51,140 nt of DNA from Polyangiaceae bacterium (GTDB lineage: Bacteria > Myxococcota_A > Polyangia > Polyangiales > Polyangiaceae): contig WQZB01000031.1 of NCBI GenBank assembly GCA_009780955.1, positions 1 through 51,140 of the forward strand, given 5' to 3'. Shown piece by piece: positions 32,782 to 40,356 of this stretch. Under the pieces are notes generated by a model. That model saw only the letters and a program-made list of their open reading frames with translations, was not told where the DNA came from and ran no database searches. Made by a program: the position numbers and the translations under genes. Numbering within the stretch: position 1 is the stretch's first letter; the number at the start of each line of letters is the position of its first letter.

Positions 32782-33023
32782 TCGATGCTCAGGAGTGCTT
32801 TGCGCGTTGCCGCATGCCGTAGCTCTTCGATGTCGTCTCCACCGGGGTCAGGCCCGAAGGCTCGGTCGTAAGACTCTCGCACTTCGATCGCTTGCTCGTC
32901 GTCGAGGAAGCGCTTCAGCGCTCGCGTCACGAGCTCGCTCCTGGAAATACGCAGTCGCTTGGCGCAGCGGTTCACGCTTTTGTAGACCTCGTCCGGCATC
33001 GAGATCGCTGTCTTCGTCGTCAT
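32775..33023 (-). CDS. RHH antitoxin
   Basis: 82-aa ribbon-helix-helix protein: strand TKTAISMPDEV, helix YKSVNRCAKRLRI, turn SRS and helix ELVTRALKRFLDD form the DNA-binding domain (1-45). The acidic tail (DRAFGPDPGGDDIEEL) is the usual toxin-binding region. It precedes the MazF-family toxin with a 7-bp overlap. The promoter and an inverted repeat over the -10 lie just upstream, with no Shine-Dalgarno, suggesting a near-leaderless mRNA and autorepression. Confidence 0.88.
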   Translation of the reverse strand: MTTKTAISMPDEVYKSVNRCAKRLRISRSELVTRALKRFLDDEQAIEVRESYDRAFGPDPGGDDIEELRHAATRKALLSIEW

Positions 33024-33031
33024 CGCAGGCG

Positions 33032-33059
33032 AGTATAACCTTTGTTATACCCATGGCAA
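33032..33059 (-). promoter_or_regulatory. Toxin-antitoxin promoter with operator palindrome
   Basis: Minus strand: -35 TTGCCA, 16 bp, -10 TATACT (33037-33032). A perfect inverted repeat GTATAAC-4-GTTATAC spans 33033-33050 and covers the -10, the usual site of antitoxin autorepression. Predicted start near 33025, two bases before the ATG at 33023. Confidence 0.72.
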
Positions 33060-33094
33060 CCGCGAGGACGCGGTGCCCTCGAAGCCATGTACGA

Positions 33095-33787
33095 TCAGGA
33101 GATGTTCGCCAGAGTATGAGTCCGCACGTGACGGACGTCCTCGCCGCGCACCATGAAGATCACCTCTTCCGCGATGTTCGTCGCGTGATCGGCGATGCGC
33201 TCAATGTATTTTGCAACCTTGATGACACGGATCGCCGATGGGATGTCCTCGGCGTGCTGCGCCATGAAATCGGTCATCGAACGGAGGATTTCGCCGTAGG
33301 CGCGGTCGACCGAGTCGTCGCGCTCGAGCACCTGCTCGGCGCGCGCCACTTCCCCTTGGACGAATGCATCGAGCGCATCGCGCACCATCTGCTGCGCCTG
33401 CTCGCTCATCCGCTTGAGCAAGTCTTTGACTTGGTTTCGCGCGATGCCGTGGCCTTCCTTTGCGCGCTCGGAGATGTTGACGGCCTCGTCGCCGATTCGC
33501 TCGAGATCGGTCACGAGTTTGAGCGCGGTCGTGAGGAAGCGCAGATCGTAGGCAACCGGTTGCCGGAGCGCGAGAACGCGCAAGACGAGCGCGTCGATTT
33601 GCATCTCGTCGGCATCGATTTGACGGTCGATCTTTTCGACCTCGGACGCAAGATCTTGCGATCCGGTCCAGAAAGCTTCGAGCGCGAGCTGAAGGCTTCG
33701 TTCGCAACGCGCGCCCATTGCGAGCGATTGCGCACGAAGCTCGCGGAGCTCGGCTTCGAAATCGCGGCTAGTATGTGAGCGAGTCAT
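33095..33787 (-). CDS. phoU: Phosphate-signalling protein PhoU
   Basis: 230-aa PhoU, two three-helix bundles with duplicated metal-binding E/D-x3-D type motifs (EIDRQIDADEMQID; DLERIGDEAVNIS near 95-107; YIERIADHATNIAEEV near 197-212). PhoU relays PstSCAB status to the PhoR sensor and restrains phosphate uptake. Last gene of the pst operon here; its ATG is 37 bp past the pstA stop. Confidence 0.95.
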   Translation of the reverse strand: MTRSHTSRDFEAELRELRAQSLAMGARCERSLQLALEAFWTGSQDLASEVEKIDRQIDADEMQIDALVLRVLALRQPVAYDLRFLTTALKLVTDLERIGDEAVNISERAKEGHGIARNQVKDLLKRMSEQAQQMVRDALDAFVQGEVARAEQVLERDDSVDRAYGEILRSMTDFMAQHAEDIPSAIRVIKVAKYIERIADHATNIAEEVIFMVRGEDVRHVRTHTLANIS

Positions 33788-33823
33788 TGTCGTTTCCTTG
33801 TTCGGAATTCCGTCGTCCCGAAG

Positions 33824-34954
33824 TTACTTCGTCGCGGCTTGGAGCCGTGTCCCCGTGGCTCCGCCGTAGCGCGCCAGGCGGGCCGCAACTATGTTGGTCA
33901 AAAGAATCAGAACCACGAGTGTGGCCGCAGTTCCGGCGCTGACGTCCGCCTTGTCAGGGGCAAGGCCTGCGGAGTTTACGTACCAGAGATGGACGGCCAA
34001 CGTTTCGCCGCCGCGCAAGGGGTCGAGCGAGTAGGCCGTCGCGCGCGAAATCGTGGTTCCGGCCGTCATGATGAGAGGTGCGCTCTCCGCGAAGACACGG
34101 CCGATCGACAGGACGAGCGCGCTCAGGATCCCTGGCCACGCGTAGGGAATCGTGACGTAGAGCGCCGTCTGCACATCGGTTGCACCCACGGCGAGGCTTG
34201 CCTCTTCGAGCTCCCGCGGAACGGCGCGGAGACTCTCTTCGGCCACGCCAACGACGAGCGGGAGGTTCAAGAGCGCGAGGACGAATGCGCCGGCAAAGAG
34301 CGAGTAACCGAGCTTCATTTGGACGACGAACACGAGGAAGCCGAAAAGGCCGTAAACGATGCTCGGAAGCGACGCGAGCGTGTCGAGCGCTGTTCGGAGC
34401 AGGCCGACGAACTTCTTCGCGTGGGCAAAACGCGCCATGTAAAGCGCGGCGCCGACTCCGACCGGAAGCGTGAGCGATGTCGACAGAACGGCAAAATAGA
34501 GCGTGTTGAAGATCTCGGGGCCGATCCCACCGCCCGCGCGCGTTTCGCTCGGCAGCGCGATCAAAAAACGCGGGAGGTGATCGCGGAGCAGAAGCGCGCC
34601 GAAGAGCGCGATGGCGACGACAGCAGGGCGCGTGAAACGTTTCGGCAAATACGCGCCGCGGATCTTTGCGCTCGCAAAGTTGGCGATCGAGCTCGCCACC
34701 CAACCGAACGATCCGAAAACGATTGCCGCTAGGCCCGCACGTGCCATTGGTTCGCCCTGGATGTCGGCGAGCGGTGTTGCGATCGACGTGAACGCGACGA
34801 GGCGGTAGCCGCCGCGAACGAGAAGGTAGATGAGGCCGCTCACATAAAGAAGCGCCAGCGCGAGGGCCCCTGTGGCGAGCGAAAGCCTGAGGGTGCGCTC
34901 GAGCGAAGCACCGTTGCGCATTCCGCGCTCGAGGCGTGGTTCAGCCACGCTCAT
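33824..34954 (-). CDS. pstA: Phosphate ABC transporter permease PstA
   Basis: 376-aa inner-membrane permease. The ATG at 34954 overlaps the pstC stop by four bases and is preferred; the longer frame runs antiparallel through pstC. There are two extra N-terminal helices before the usual six, and the EAA loop is EEASLAVGATDVQTALYVTIPYAWPGI. The product is longer than E. coli PstA (296 aa) because of the first ~90 residues. It pairs with PstC and takes energy from PstB. Confidence 0.94.
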   Translation of the reverse strand: MSVAEPRLERGMRNGASLERTLRLSLATGALALALLYVSGLIYLLVRGGYRLVAFTSIATPLADIQGEPMARAGLAAIVFGSFGWVASSIANFASAKIRGAYLPKRFTRPAVVAIALFGALLLRDHLPRFLIALPSETRAGGGIGPEIFNTLYFAVLSTSLTLPVGVGAALYMARFAHAKKFVGLLRTALDTLASLPSIVYGLFGFLVFVVQMKLGYSLFAGAFVLALLNLPLVVGVAEESLRAVPRELEEASLAVGATDVQTALYVTIPYAWPGILSALVLSIGRVFAESAPLIMTAGTTISRATAYSLDPLRGGETLAVHLWYVNSAGLAPDKADVSAGTAATLVVLILLTNIVAARLARYGGATGTRLQAATK

Positions 34955-35916
34955 GCCGGTCTCCTGCTTCGCCCTTGTCTCCCTTGTCTCGTGAGGCCAC
35001 GCGTGAAGAGGACCACCACGACCGAGACTACGAGGAGCACGAGCGACATCGAGAAAAGGACGTTGCTGCCAGTCGTGTTCGGCATCGCGTTCTGCATGTC
35101 CATGACGATCTGGGTCGAGATCGTCGTGGTCGGAGAGAACAGATCGCCTGGCAGCTTGCGTGCGCCACCGATGACCATCTGCACCGCCATCGTTTCGCCC
35201 GCCGCGCGCGCAAAGCCGAAGAAGAGCGCGATGACGATGCCTCGCCACGAATGCGGGAGGCAAACTCGCATCGCGGTCTGCCACGGCGAGCCGCCGAGCG
35301 CTGCGCTCGCATCACGAAGCGCCGATGGAACGCGCGAGAGCGAGTCGAGCGAGAGCAGAAGCACCGTCGGCGCGATCATGATGCCGAGCAGCAGCGAGGC
35401 GGCGGCAAGGCCCTCGCCGCTCGTGGTCTGGTTCGGCCGGATGACATGCGCCAACGACTCCATCGCTGGTACGAGGTAGACGAGGGCGAGCCATCCGTAG
35501 ACCACGCTCGGTATTGCTGCCGCGACTTCCATCGTTCGGCGATAGAGCGGGCAGAGCGCCTTTGACGCAAATTCGTTCGCCCACACAGCCGCGAACATCG
35601 CAGGGATCGCGCCGACGATGACGGCGCCGATCGCGCTCACGAAGGTGCCGACAATGAGCGGAAGGCCGCCGAACAAATCAGCCTCTGGCTTCCAGAGCAC
35701 GCCGCTTATGAGCTGACTAATGCCGACCGCTTGGATCCCGCGCACGCCGGCTCGCCCCAAGAAAAGGAGGATCGCGATCGTTGCGATGAGTACGAAAGCG
35801 CCGCATCCGACGAGCGCGACACGGATCACGCCGTCGAGTACGCGCACGCGCGTAATTGGTCCGTGCTCGCGCGGCTCTTGCTCTGCCTTTGGTCCGGCTG
35901 TTGCGGCTATGTTCAT
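34951..35916 (-). CDS. pstC: Phosphate ABC transporter permease PstC
   Basis: 321-aa permease with six helices and the EAA-type loop DASAALGGSPWQTAMRVCLPHSWRGI. The N-terminus (about 1-30) is cytoplasmic and short. The ATG overlaps the pstS stop by one base and the gene overlaps pstA by four, so the transporter genes are co-translated. Forms the phosphate channel with PstA. Confidence 0.95.
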   Translation of the reverse strand: MNIAATAGPKAEQEPREHGPITRVRVLDGVIRVALVGCGAFVLIATIAILLFLGRAGVRGIQAVGISQLISGVLWKPEADLFGGLPLIVGTFVSAIGAVIVGAIPAMFAAVWANEFASKALCPLYRRTMEVAAAIPSVVYGWLALVYLVPAMESLAHVIRPNQTTSGEGLAAASLLLGIMIAPTVLLLSLDSLSRVPSALRDASAALGGSPWQTAMRVCLPHSWRGIVIALFFGFARAAGETMAVQMVIGGARKLPGDLFSPTTTISTQIVMDMQNAMPNTTGSNVLFSMSLVLLVVSVVVVLFTRGLTRQGRQGRSRRPA

Positions 35917-36836
35917 CAGTCTTTCTCGCGCGTGACCTTCATCTCGGTAACCGGGATGAAGCCTTTCACCGTCGGGATGACGCCCTTCTGGAAATCGGCC
36001 GAACCGATGTAATCGAGGAAGGCTTTCGTCAGCCCAGTGGGTTCACCTTTGGTGTACATGTGCTCGTACGACCAAATCGGGTATTTGCCTGCGATGATGC
36101 TCGCTTCGGTCGGCTCGACAACGCCCGCGTCGGTCTTGATTGAGAGCGTCAAGAGCGAATCGTCTTTGAACGAAAGCGCGAGGTAGCTGATCGCGCCTTT
36201 GGTTTGCTTCAACTTTGCGACGAGCGCACCGGAATTGTCCTCTGTTTGGGACTCGACGAACTTGTCGCCGCCGAGCACGACATTGCCAAAGACCGTGCGC
36301 GTGCCGCTGCCAGCCGCACGGTTGATGACGATGATCGGTTGCGCCGTGCCGCCGATATCTTTCCAGTCTTTGATCTCGCCTTTGAAGACCTTTGCAAGCT
36401 GCTCCATCGTTGGCGCGGGCGCCTTTTCGTTGAACGGGCCCTTGTTCGCCATCGCGGCGAAGCCAACGACCGCGACTTTGTGATCGACGAGCTGTCCTTT
36501 GAGATCGTCCGGCGCGAAGATGTCGCTGCTACCGATCTGCGCTGCGCCGCTCGCGACGTCGGCGAGGCCCTTTTTCGAACCGCCTGCGGACACTTCGACG
36601 CTGGCGCCTTTGTTCGCCGCTTCGAACCTCTCTTTCGCTGCGTTGACGAGCGGCTGCAGCGCGCTCGACCCGCTCGCGCGGATGGTGCCGGCCTGAACGA
36701 CGGCGCTCGTCGCGACCGAGCCGGCCGGCTTCTCTGGCGATGGCGGCTCGCTCTTGTCGCACGCGACGAAGCCAGAAAAGAAGATGCTGGCGATGGCAAA
36801 CGACCAACGCGAAGGATGCGAAAAGCTGGTGATCAT
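35916..36836 (-). CDS. pstS: Phosphate-binding lipoprotein PstS
   Basis: 306-aa periplasmic binding protein with lipobox signal ([14 protein letters not shown]). Phosphate-binding loops are visible: [14 protein letters not shown], the [23 protein letters not shown] stretch split across two strands, and [12 protein letters not shown]. It has the usual PBP type II length and captures phosphate for PstCAB. Its start overlaps the pstB stop by four bases, so pstB precedes pstS, unlike the common pstSCAB order. Confidence 0.96.
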   Translation of the reverse strand: MITSFSHPSRWSFAIASIFFSGFVACDKSEPPSPEKPAGSVATSAVVQAGTIRASGSSALQPLVNAAKERFEAANKGASVEVSAGGSKKGLADVASGAAQIGSSDIFAPDDLKGQLVDHKVAVVGFAAMANKGPFNEKAPAPTMEQLAKVFKGEIKDWKDIGGTAQPIIVINRAAGSGTRTVFGNVVLGGDKFVESQTEDNSGALVAKLKQTKGAISYLALSFKDDSLLTLSIKTDAGVVEPTEASIIAGKYPIWSYEHMYTKGEPTGLTKAFLDYIGSADFQKGVIPTVKGFIPVTEMKVTREKD

Positions 36837-37648
36837 CCAAATCTCCCGGTGATGTAGTCCTCGGTTTCACGCTCGCGCGGCCGCATGAAGAGGTTCATCG
36901 TGTCGCCTACTTCGACCAGACGCCCCATGTAGAAAAAACCGGTCCGCTGCGAAACGCGTGCAGCTTGCTGCATGTTGTGTGTGACGATGACGATGGCGAC
37001 GATCTTGCGAAGCTTGCTCACGAGATCTTCGATCTTCGCGGTCGCGATAGGATCGAGCGCGCTCGCCGGCTCGTCCATCAAGAGCACCTCCGGTTCGACC
37101 GCGAGAGCACGCGCGATGCAGAGGCGCTGCTGCTGACCGCCAGAGAGCCCGAGCCCGGAGTCGTGGAGGCGATCTTTGACCTCGTCCCAGAGCGCCGACT
37201 GCCGGAGCGCGCGCTCGACTTTCGACATGATCGTGAATCGATCTTTTTCACCCGCGATCCGAAGGCCATACGCAACGTTCTCGAAGATGCTCTTTGGAAA
37301 CGGGTTCGATCGCTGGAAGACCATGCCGACGCGCCGACGGACGAGGACCGGATCGACGTTGGGGCCGTAAATCGGCTCGCCGTCGAGCTCGACGCTTCCG
37401 GTGACGGTGACGCCGTCGATCGTATCGTTCATCCGGTTGAGAGAGCGAAGGAAGGTGCTCTTTCCGCAACCGCTCGGACCGATCAGTGCGAGGACTTCCT
37501 TGTCGTGGACCTCGATCGTAACGTCGCGGATCGCGCTCTTCTCTGCGCTGTAGCAAACGGTGAGATCCTTGACGCGCATTTTCGTTGTATGGGGTTCGAG
37601 CTTCGGGTTCGACTGCGTTCGCGCGGTCACGGTGATCACGTTGGTCAC
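36833..37648 (-). CDS. pstB: Phosphate ABC transporter ATPase PstB
   Basis: 271-aa ABC ATPase: Walker [10 protein letters not shown], signature LSGGQQQRL, Walker [13 protein letters not shown] and H-loop [10 protein letters not shown], plus the PstB-typical [13 protein letters not shown] 37648, 1 bp after the phoB stop, or ATG 37579 could be the start; the conserved domain begins [11 protein letters not shown], so the first 23 residues are uncertain. Powers phosphate import through PstCA. Confidence 0.95.
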   Translation of the reverse strand: MTNVITVTARTQSNPKLEPHTTKMRVKDLTVCYSAEKSAIRDVTIEVHDKEVLALIGPSGCGKSTFLRSLNRMNDTIDGVTVTGSVELDGEPIYGPNVDPVLVRRRVGMVFQRSNPFPKSIFENVAYGLRIAGEKDRFTIMSKVERALRQSALWDEVKDRLHDSGLGLSGGQQQRLCIARALAVEPEVLLMDEPASALDPIATAKIEDLVSKLRKIVAIVIVTHNMQQAARVSQRTGFFYMGRLVEVGDTMNLFMRPRERETEDYITGRFG

Positions 37649-37649
37649 G

Positions 37650-38339
37650 TTAGTGCCCCTCGAATGGGGTATCGCTCAGGCGATAGCCGACGCCGCGGAT
37701 CGTTTCGATGTACGCGCCCGCGTCGCCGAGCTTTTCGCGAAGGCGCTTCATGTGCGTATCGACCGTGCGTGAGGCGATCTCCGAGTTGATGCCCCAGACG
37801 TCGGAGAGCAGGACGCCGCGCGTTTGCACGCGATCTTTGCGCTCGAGCAACGTCACGAGCAGCTTGAACTCGAGGCTCGTGAGCTGCAGTTCTTCGCCGC
37901 GCACCCAAACGCGATGTGCGACGCGGTCGACGCGGATCTCTTTGAACTCGAGAACCGGCGTGTCGGTCGTGCTCGCGCGGCGGAGAACGGCCTGAACACG
38001 GAGGAGCAGCTCGCGAACGCTGAACGGCTTGGCGACGTAGTCGTCGACACCGAGCTCGAATCCAACCACACGATCGATTTCTTCGGACTTGGCGGTGACC
38101 ATGATGATGCGAGTTTCGCGCAGCGTTGGCTCAGCGCGAATCGTGCGGCAGATCGTGGTGCCTGGAAGATCGGGCAGCATCAGATCGAGCAGAACCAGAT
38201 CGGGTTTGGTTTCGCGCGTGAGCCGGAGCGCGTCGGCACCGTTTGTCGCCGTTTGAACGCGGTGACCGTCCTTCGTCAGATTGTATTCGAGGACTTCACG
38301 GAGATCGGCCTCGTCTTCGACGACCAGTACACGAGCCAT
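37650..38339 (-). CDS. phoB: Phosphate response regulator PhoB
   Basis: 229-aa OmpR-family regulator. The receiver domain (1-120) has the acidic pocket VEDE, phospho-acceptor Asp52 in [10 protein letters not shown] and conserved Lys in MVTAKSEE. The C-terminal winged helix (about 130-225) contains [25 protein letters not shown]. Directly upstream of pstB with a 1-bp gap, so PhoB likely drives its own operon. A Pho-box-like direct repeat lies 51 bp upstream. Confidence 0.95.
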   Translation of the reverse strand: MARVLVVEDEADLREVLEYNLTKDGHRVQTATNGADALRLTRETKPDLVLLDLMLPDLPGTTICRTIRAEPTLRETRIIMVTAKSEEIDRVVGFELGVDDYVAKPFSVRELLLRVQAVLRRASTTDTPVLEFKEIRVDRVAHRVWVRGEELQLTSLEFKLLVTLLERKDRVQTRGVLLSDVWGINSEIASRTVDTHMKRLREKLGDAGAYIETIRGVGYRLSDTPFEGH

Positions 38340-38389
38340 GACGCCTCACTATGTTATTCGTCCAAGAGCCACGAGTCTGTGCATCGTCC

Positions 38390-38407
38390 GTGACATTTTG
38401 GTGACGA
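38390..38407 (-). promoter_or_regulatory. Candidate Pho box upstream of phoB
   Basis: Minus strand reads TCGTCAC-CAAA-ATGTCAC: two 7-mers with an 11-bp period, the Pho-box arrangement (consensus CTGTCAT, 4 AT-rich bases, CTGTCAY). The second half matches six of seven bases, the first four of seven. Confidence 0.5.
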
Positions 38408-38422
38408 ACGAGGTGGGATCGC

Positions 38423-38447
38423 GGTAGGGGCGCGATTCATCGCGCCC
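38423..38447. repeat. GTAGGGGC-family repeat between phoR and phoB
   Basis: GTAGGGGCGCGATTCATCGC-GCCC, a single-hairpin copy within the 162-bp phoR-phoB spacer. Confidence 0.8.
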
Positions 38448-38477
38448 TCGGCCAATGGCAATATGCGTTTGGTTGCA

Positions 38478-38504
38478 GTAGAGGCACCCCTTGTGGGTGC
38501 CCTA
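38478..38504. repeat. GTAGGGGC-family repeat at phoR stop
   Basis: GTAGAGGCACCCC-ttg-TGGGTGCCCTA; the final CTA is the complement of the TAG stop of phoR (38502-38504). Core shared with 18772-18797. Confidence 0.8.
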
Positions 38505-40283
38505 TTTGGGATCGCCACACGGCATGGTGACGATGAAGGTCGAGCCCACGCCGAGCTCGCTCCTCACCGTGATCTCGGCGCCAATAGCTTCGCCGAGATG
38601 CCTCACGATCGAAAGGCCAAGGCCGGTCCCACCCACTTCGCGTGAACGGCCCGCGTCGACGCGGTAGAAGCGCTCGAAGAGGCGCGGAAGATGGCGCGCT
38701 TCGATCCCGGGGCCAGTGTCCTCGACCAAGAAGCGAAGGCGACGGTTCTCGTCTTCTTCGAGCCGGATTGTGACGCTCGCGCCTGCCTGGCAGTACTTGA
38801 TCGCGTTGTCGACGAGGTTGCCTAGAATCTGCTCGAGCGCACGCTGATCGCTCTCGATTGTCGGTGCCGGCACCGGGAGCTTTGCACATAGCTTGATGTT
38901 CTTCTTCTCCGCGCGCTCGCGGAACAGGCCGGTCACGATGTTGAGCAGGGCGGCGCCGTCGACGCGCTCCTTCTTCACGTGGTACTCACGAGCGTCGAGG
39001 CGCGAGAGTTCGAGCAGATCTTCGATGAGCGCCTGGAGGCGCTGCGCATTCCGGTCAATGATCGCAAGGAAGCGTTCGGCAGCGACCGGGTTTGCGATCG
39101 CGCCACCGTCGCGGAGCGTTTCGGTCGCGGACAAGACCGCTGCGACTGGAGTCCGGAGTTCGTGCGAGACGTTGGCCACGAAGTCCCGCCGGAGCGACTC
39201 GAGGCGGCGCACGTCGGTCACGTCGACGAAGACAGCGAGCAGCCCGCCCTCCTTGTCCTTGAGCGCGGAGGCGTGGACGAGGAGACGGCGCGGTTTGATC
39301 CCGCCCGTCTCGATTTCGGCGCTCGAGCCGTCCGTGCTCTTTCGTGCCTTCGCGAAGAGCGACTGGAGCTCGGAGATGCGAACGACCTCGAGGAAGTGCT
39401 TGCCGGCGAAATCGGCGCCAGCGAGCAGCAGCATTGCGCAGAGGGTTGGGTTCATGAGGACAACGTGATCGTCGTCGTCGAGAACGAGGACGCCCTCCTG
39501 CATGTTCTGCAAGATGCGGATCTGCAGATCGCGCTCGGCGCGGAGCTCACCGAGCGTTTGCGAGAGCCCGGTTGCGAGCGCGTCGAGCGTTTCTCCAAGC
39601 GCACCGAACTCGTCCGAGCCGCTGCGCCGTGTCCGGACGTCGAGCTCGCCCTGCGCCATCCGTCGCGCGACGCTCGTGAGATCACGCACCGTCGATGTCA
39701 GGCGCTGCGATAGACCGGCGGCAACGAGAATGGCGAGAAAGAACGCGAATGCGGAGCCGACGTAGAGCGCGCGGCGAGCGCTCGTAACCGCCGCGTCGAC
39801 CTCGGCGAGCGGCCGCGCAACGCGCGCGATCGCGGCCGCCGTCGCGGACTCGAACGGAACCGCGACGTACATCCAACGGATCTGGAGCGTGGCCGAGACG
39901 CGCTCGTCGGAGCCGCGACCGGTGCGCAACGCTTCGACGACCTCAGGCCTGTCGCGGTGGTTTTCCATCTTCGCGAGCCCGTCTCTGTCAACGACGGAGT
40001 CACCCATCACGCTGCCGTCGGGCGCGATGAAGGTGACGCGTGCGGCGAGCGTTTTCGCGAGTTCGTCGGCGCGCCCGTCCCACGCCGCAACATCGCCAAA
40101 CGGTGCGTGCAACTGCGATGCTTCACGCGCGGCGACAGCGGCGCGGACGTAGAGATCGTCACGGATGTTCACGGTGACGTATTGCGCGATCGCGCGGGAC
40201 ATCCAGACGTCGAACGAGGCGACGGTGACGAGAATGAGCCCGACCGAGAGCAAAAAGAGCTTGAGTCGTATGCCGAGTCTCAA
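38502..40283 (-). CDS. phoR: Phosphate sensor histidine kinase PhoR
   Basis: 593-aa kinase. TM1 (about 8-27), a periplasmic domain of about 140 residues, TM2 (about 172-195), HAMP (about 196-250), PAS (about 255-350: ILQNMQEGVLVLDDDDHVV), HisKA with phospho-His in FVANVSHELRTPVAA, then N box GNLVDNAIKY, G1 VEDTGPGIE, F box LFERFYRVD and G2 GGTGLGLSIV. A sizeable periplasmic domain distinguishes it from E. coli PhoR. The start is TTG 40283. The stop TAG belongs to a palindromic repeat. It leads the pho-pst gene set, which continues 162 bp downstream with phoB. Confidence 0.9.
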   Translation of the reverse strand: MRLGIRLKLFLLSVGLILVTVASFDVWMSRAIAQYVTVNIRDDLYVRAAVAAREASQLHAPFGDVAAWDGRADELAKTLAARVTFIAPDGSVMGDSVVDRDGLAKMENHRDRPEVVEALRTGRGSDERVSATLQIRWMYVAVPFESATAAAIARVARPLAEVDAAVTSARRALYVGSAFAFFLAILVAAGLSQRLTSTVRDLTSVARRMAQGELDVRTRRSGSDEFGALGETLDALATGLSQTLGELRAERDLQIRILQNMQEGVLVLDDDDHVVLMNPTLCAMLLLAGADFAGKHFLEVVRISELQSLFAKARKSTDGSSAEIETGGIKPRRLLVHASALKDKEGGLLAVFVDVTDVRRLESLRRDFVANVSHELRTPVAAVLSATETLRDGGAIANPVAAERFLAIIDRNAQRLQALIEDLLELSRLDAREYHVKKERVDGAALLNIVTGLFRERAEKKNIKLCAKLPVPAPTIESDQRALEQILGNLVDNAIKYCQAGASVTIRLEEDENRRLRFLVEDTGPGIEARHLPRLFERFYRVDAGRSREVGGTGLGLSIVRHLGEAIGAEITVRSELGVGSTFIVTMPCGDPK

Positions 40284-40356
40284 CCGGATTGTCTTTACCT
40301 TGCGACCTTCGAGATCGCGAGACCGATCCTATACACTGGACGTAAAGAAGAAGACC

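Noticed and set aside
34955..35284. N-terminal extension of pstA into pstC
   Set aside because: The translation is Arg-rich and low in hydrophobics, antisense-like, and the ATG at 34954 with a 4-bp overlap fits operon structure.
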